From assembly GCA_003567575.1 (NCBI GenBank), contig PWZG01000071.1, positions 1-7,816 of the forward strand: a stretch of DNA of 7,816 nt, given 5' to 3'. The position numbers and the translations under genes are program-made. The notes under the pieces were generated by a model. It saw only the letters and a list, made by a program, of their open reading frames with translations. It ran no database searches and had not been told where the DNA came from. Shown piece after piece: positions 4,699 through 7,816 of this stretch; position 1 is the first letter of the stretch, and each line of letters starts with the position of its first letter. Source of the DNA: PVC group bacterium (GTDB lineage Bacteria; Verrucomicrobiota; Kiritimatiellia; CAIKKV01; PXCX01).

Positions 4699-7536
4699 AT
4701 GAGTACCGATTGGATTACCGTCCGCGGCGCACGCCAGCATAATCTGCAAAACATCACCGTCCGTTTGCCGCGCGGCGGCATGACGGTCATTACCGGATTG
4801 AGTGGTTCCGGCAAGTCGTCGCTGGCATTTGACACGCTCTACGCCGAAGGCCAACGCCGTTACGTCGAAAGCCTGTCCGCGTTTGCCCGCCAGTTTCTGG
4901 ACCGGTTGCAAAAGCCCGATGCCGACGCCATTGACGGGTTGTCGCCGGCCATTGCGATAGAACAACGCACCGCCGCGCCCAACCCGCGTTCGATTGTGGC
5001 GACCGCAACCGAGATTCACGACTATCTTCGCCTCCTTTATGCGCATATCGGCAAGACGCATTGTCCCGAATGCGGGAAACCGATTCGCTCATACAATGCG
5101 CAGGAGATTGTCGAAATACTGATTGTGCTGGAGAACCGCACGCGCGTTATGTTGCTGGCGCCGCTTGTTCGCGCGCAACCGGGTTGTCATACCGCCGTGT
5201 TCGAACGAATCCGCAAAGAAGGGTTTGTGCGGGCAAGAATCGATGGGGTCTTGCATGATATCGACGATTTACCGGTACTCGATGCCGATATCCCGCATGA
5301 CATCGAACTGGTGGTTGACCGTCTGATCATTACGCGCTTGATTCGCAGTCGCTTGACGGATTCCGTGGAGTTGGCTCTGAAATATGGCGACGGTATGTTG
5401 CTGGCCATGCACCGTTCGGAACAAGCCGACGATTGGCAAACGGCGTGGTTTGCCGAAAAGAATGCCTGTCTTCAATGCGGGATCGTGTTCGAACGGTTGA
5501 CGCCGCGCCATTTTTCGTTTAATTCACCGTACGGCGCCTGCGCTACCTGTTCCGGATTGGGCCGGGAAATGGTGTTTGACGAAACCCTGGTTGTGCCCGA
5601 CGCCACCCTGCCGTTTGCCCGCAACGCTATCGCGCCCTGGCAACGCGGCGGTCGCCGTCTGGTCTTGTATTACCGCAAACTGTTACGGGCGCTGGCGCAA
5701 AACTACGACGTTGCGCCGGATACACCGTTCGCTGATCTTCCCGCATCGCTGCAGCGGGTTGTTCTGCATGGATCCGGCCGTACGACGATTACCTTAACGC
5801 AGGTTCGCGCTGGACAACGCCGCACGCGTACCCAACCGTTCGAAGGGGTGTTGCCCAATTTACAGCGCAGAATGCGCGTCACCCGCAGTGATTACGTACG
5901 GCGGACCCTGCGCCAGTATATGACGCTCCGCCCCTGCCATGCGTGCCGGGGCCGCCGCCTGAAACCCGAAATCCTGCATTGTACCGTCGGCGAAAAGTCA
6001 ATCGCTGATATCGTTGCCATGCCGGTCAGCGCCGCCGCCGCGTTTTTCGAGACGCTGAACCTGAGTCGGCGCGAAAACCGTGTGGCCGCCCATATCCTTA
6101 AGGAAATCACGGCACGTCTGGGTTTTTTGGATGCCGTCGGATTATCGTACCTGACATTGGAACGGGAAAGCGCCACGCTTTCCAGCGGCGAAGCGCAACG
6201 CATCCGTCTGGCAACCCAGATTGGCGCGGGACTGGTTGGCGTTCTCTATGTTCTGGACGAACCGAGTATCGGGTTGCATGCGCGGGATATCGAGCGCCTG
6301 ATTGCGACGCTGCACCGTTTGCGCGATTTGGGGAACACCCTGGTGATTGTTGAACACGACGATAAAACAATGCGGGCCGCCGATTACCTGATCGATCTGG
6401 GACCGGGCGCCGGCCGGCACGGCGGTCGCGTTATGGCGCAGGGTACGTTGCCTGAAATCATGGCCGCACCCCAATCGCTTACCGGCCGTTACCTGGCTTC
6501 CGGCGCCGCCCGGCCGCCGGCCGGCGGACGCCGTTCGGCCGCCGGCGGACATCTGACGATTATCGGCGCCACAGCGAACAATCTGAAATCGATCCGGGTG
6601 GATATACCGCTCGGGCAAATCGTCTGCGTCACTGGTGTTTCCGGCAGCGGCAAAAGCACTCTGGTCGATACGACCCTGCGCCGCGCATTGCTGCGACACT
6701 TTTACCGGGCACGCGCGATTCCCGGACCCTATCAAAGTATCCAGGGGATGGAACACCTCGATAAAGTAATTGTCATCGATCAGGAACCGATCGGGCGGAC
6801 ACCGCGCAGTAATCCGGCAACCTATACCGGAGCGTTCGATGTTATCCGCGGCCTTTTCAGCGAATTACCCGCCGCGCGCGTTCGCGGATACGGGCGTTCA
6901 CGCTTCAGTTTCAACCGCAAGGGAGGACGTTGCGAAAATTGTAAAGGCGACGGTTTACTGCGCCTTGAAATGCATTTTCTGCCCGATGTTTTTGTGACAT
7001 GTGAATCGTGTCGCGGCACGCGATACAATCGCGAAACACTCGATATCCGTTATCGTGGCCTGAATATCGCCGAGGTGCTGGCGTTGACGGTCGATGAAGC
7101 CCTTGATTTTTTCCGGCCGGTAACGCCGGTCGCCCGACGGCTGCAAACCCTGTCAGACGTGGGTCTCGGCTACCTCCAGCTCGGTCAGTCGGCCACAACA
7201 TTGTCGGGCGGTGAAGCCCAGCGGATCAAACTGGCAGGCGAGCTGAGCCGCGTTGCGACCGGAAGGACGCTGTATATGCTCGATGAACCGACCACCGGCT
7301 TGCATTTCGCTGATGTGCAACGGTTGCTGGATGTTCTCTTCCGGCTGCGGGATGCAGGCAATTCGATTGTGGTGATAGAACATAATCTCGATGTCATCCG
7401 TATGGCGGATTATATAATCGACTTGGGACCGGAAGGCGGTGACGGCGGCGGCGAAGTCGTTGTGGCCGGTACGCTGGAAACGGTGACCGCATGCGAGCGG
7501 TCGCATACCGGCGCCGCCTTGCGGCAATGCGGATAA
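4699..7536 (+). CDS. uvrA: Excinuclease ABC subunit A (UvrA)
   Basis: UvrA is the damage-sensing ATPase of nucleotide excision repair; as a dimer it loads UvrB at lesions. The 945 residues match the usual ~940 and contain two ABC ATPase modules. Module 1 has Walker A GLSGSGKS (33-40), a UvrB-binding region after HCPECG (121-126), a zinc module with Cys257, 260, 281 and 284, signature LSSGE (494-498) and Walker B LYVLDEP (516-522). Module 2 has Walker A GVSGSGKS (646-653), a zinc module with Cys745, 748, 768 and 771, signature LSGGE (835-839) and Walker B LYMLDEP (858-864). A further CxxC lies at 413-416. The linker between modules (about 600-618) is Ala/Gly/Pro/Arg-rich. The first signature has Ser where Gly is usual (see findings). 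The ATG at 4699 is preceded by GGGA at 6-nt spacing, and the N-terminus ITVRGARQHNLQNI is the normal UvrA start. It lies downstream of tyrS, with no visible SOS operator. Confidence 0.98.
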   Translation: MSTDWITVRGARQHNLQNITVRLPRGGMTVITGLSGSGKSSLAFDTLYAEGQRRYVESLSAFARQFLDRLQKPDADAIDGLSPAIAIEQRTAAPNPRSIVATATEIHDYLRLLYAHIGKTHCPECGKPIRSYNAQEIVEILIVLENRTRVMLLAPLVRAQPGCHTAVFERIRKEGFVRARIDGVLHDIDDLPVLDADIPHDIELVVDRLIITRLIRSRLTDSVELALKYGDGMLLAMHRSEQADDWQTAWFAEKNACLQCGIVFERLTPRHFSFNSPYGACATCSGLGREMVFDETLVVPDATLPFARNAIAPWQRGGRRLVLYYRKLLRALAQNYDVAPDTPFADLPASLQRVVLHGSGRTTITLTQVRAGQRRTRTQPFEGVLPNLQRRMRVTRSDYVRRTLRQYMTLRPCHACRGRRLKPEILHCTVGEKSIADIVAMPVSAAAAFFETLNLSRRENRVAAHILKEITARLGFLDAVGLSYLTLERESATLSSGEAQRIRLATQIGAGLVGVLYVLDEPSIGLHARDIERLIATLHRLRDLGNTLVIVEHDDKTMRAADYLIDLGPGAGRHGGRVMAQGTLPEIMAAPQSLTGRYLASGAARPPAGGRRSAAGGHLTIIGATANNLKSIRVDIPLGQIVCVTGVSGSGKSTLVDTTLRRALLRHFYRARAIPGPYQSIQGMEHLDKVIVIDQEPIGRTPRSNPATYTGAFDVIRGLFSELPAARVRGYGRSRFSFNRKGGRCENCKGDGLLRLEMHFLPDVFVTCESCRGTRYNRETLDIRYRGLNIAEVLALTVDEALDFFRPVTPVARRLQTLSDVGLGYLQLGQSATTLSGGEAQRIKLAGELSRVATGRTLYMLDEPTTGLHFADVQRLLDVLFRLRDAGNSIVVIEHNLDVIRMADYIIDLGPEGGDGGGEVVVAGTLETVTACERSHTGAALRQCG

Positions 7537-7538
7537 AA

Positions 7539-7569
7539 CTGGCATAACGGCGGTCCAACGTGTTACACT
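7539..7569 (+). promoter_or_regulatory. Candidate extended -10 promoter for the last gene
   Basis: TACACT (7564-7569) matches 4 of 6 bases of the -10 consensus and is preceded by TGT, so it forms an extended -10 (TGn-TACACT). CTGGCA (7539-7544) matches 4 of 6 bases of the -35 with a slightly long 19-bp spacer. The predicted start of transcription is near 7576, just before the chosen start codon at 7588. It would give the downstream gene transcription independent of uvrA. Confidence 0.4.
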
Positions 7570-7574
7570 GTTGG
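7555..7574. repeat. Near-perfect dyad overlapping the candidate -10
   Basis: The site reads CCAAC-GTGT-T-ACAC-T-GTTGG: two 9-bp arms that are exact reverse complements apart from one extra T in the right arm, around a single central T. With a centre this tight it resembles a protein-binding operator more than an RNA hairpin. It covers the candidate -10 of the following gene. Operator function is inferred from position only. Confidence 0.4.
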
Positions 7575-7587
7575 CATGGAACTACGA

Positions 7588-7816
7588 ATGAAAACGAATG
7601 AACGCGAATTTAAAATGACCGCAATCATTGCCGGAGTTTTCTTCGCGATCCTGATATCCGCATCATCAGGCGCCGATAACGGTAACACCCGCAATGCGGT
7701 TGCCGACGCCGGGATCGATCCGATGCTTGCGATACGCGCCGCGTTGGATGACGAATTATTCGACATGGCCGTTACCTTGCTGGATCGGCATCTGAAAACG
7801 CTGCCGCCGGATGACC
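7588..7816 (+). CDS. Secreted protein with TPR-like helix pair, N-terminal part (3' end outside window)
   Basis: The frame is open from an ATG at 7588 to the window edge, about 76 codons. ATG 7588 is preferred because GGAA (7578-7581) lies 6 nt upstream as a ribosome site and because it follows the predicted transcription start. ATG 7576 and ATG 7615 are in the same frame and are alternatives. The N-terminus is a typical Sec signal peptide: charged MKTNEREFKM, hydrophobic core TAIIAGVFFAILIS, then a small-residue region SASSGA-D with a plausible signal peptidase I site after Ala; no lipobox Cys. The mature part contains LFDMAVTLLDRHLKTLP, which fits TPR helix B spacing (aromatic, Ala three residues later, then Leu and Pro). 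It is thus probably a periplasmic or envelope TPR-type protein, role unknown. The start carries a short tandem repeat, CGAATGAA, at 7585 and 7595. I am fairly confident it is a gene; the family is tentative. Confidence 0.65.
   Translation, partial: MKTNEREFKMTAIIAGVFFAILISASSGADNGNTRNAVADAGIDPMLAIRAALDDELFDMAVTLLDRHLKTLPPDD

Noticed and set aside
6514..6527. 14-bp perfect palindrome (CCGCCGG-CCGGCGG) inside uvrA as a regulatory site
   Set aside because: It falls in the GC-rich codons of the Ala/Gly/Pro/Arg linker between the two UvrA halves, where such palindromes are expected by composition.
7563..7766. 67-residue open frame on the minus strand at the right end
   Set aside because: It lies opposite the plus-strand gene with a clear signal peptide and has no recognisable features.

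Overview
This window looks like ordinary chromosomal, mostly housekeeping DNA from a moderately GC-rich, probably Gram-negative bacterium. Protein style (an S1 protein of 601 residues, a TyrRS with a KFGKS loop, and a type III pantothenate kinase) suggests the PVC group (Verrucomicrobiota, Kiritimatiellota or Lentisphaerota). That is an impression from memory of these families, not a computed placement. I see no mobile element, CRISPR array, tRNA, rRNA or phage gene.

Layout from left to right. Positions 1-471 hold the C-terminal part of a family 2 glycosyltransferase (+ strand, cut by the window edge). It converges, with a 14-bp gap, on coaX (type III pantothenate kinase, - strand, 486-1289). 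A 208-bp divergent intergenic region (1290-1497) separates coaX from rpsA. It contains a perfect 7-bp inverted repeat and, next to rpsA, an abruptly AT-rich leader. rpsA (ribosomal protein S1, 1498-3303) and tyrS (tyrosyl-tRNA synthetase, 3307-4575, GTG start) are separated by one codon and lie in the same reading frame, so they are almost certainly cotranscribed and probably translationally coupled. After a 123-bp gap comes uvrA (excinuclease ABC subunit A, 4699-7536). The window ends in the first ~76 codons of a secreted protein with a signal peptide and a TPR-like helix pair. It is preceded by a plausible extended -10 promoter lying inside a near-palindrome.

Functionally, rpsA-tyrS is a translation unit and uvrA is nucleotide excision repair. 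coaX makes the first intermediate of coenzyme A synthesis, and the glycosyltransferase probably belongs to surface polysaccharide synthesis. The genes share no single pathway. I did not find a convincing new system. The points worth checking are the rpsA/tyrS in-frame junction, the altered HIGH motif of TyrRS, the SD-poor AT-rich rpsA leader, the substituted first ABC signature in UvrA, and the dyad over the promoter of the last gene.
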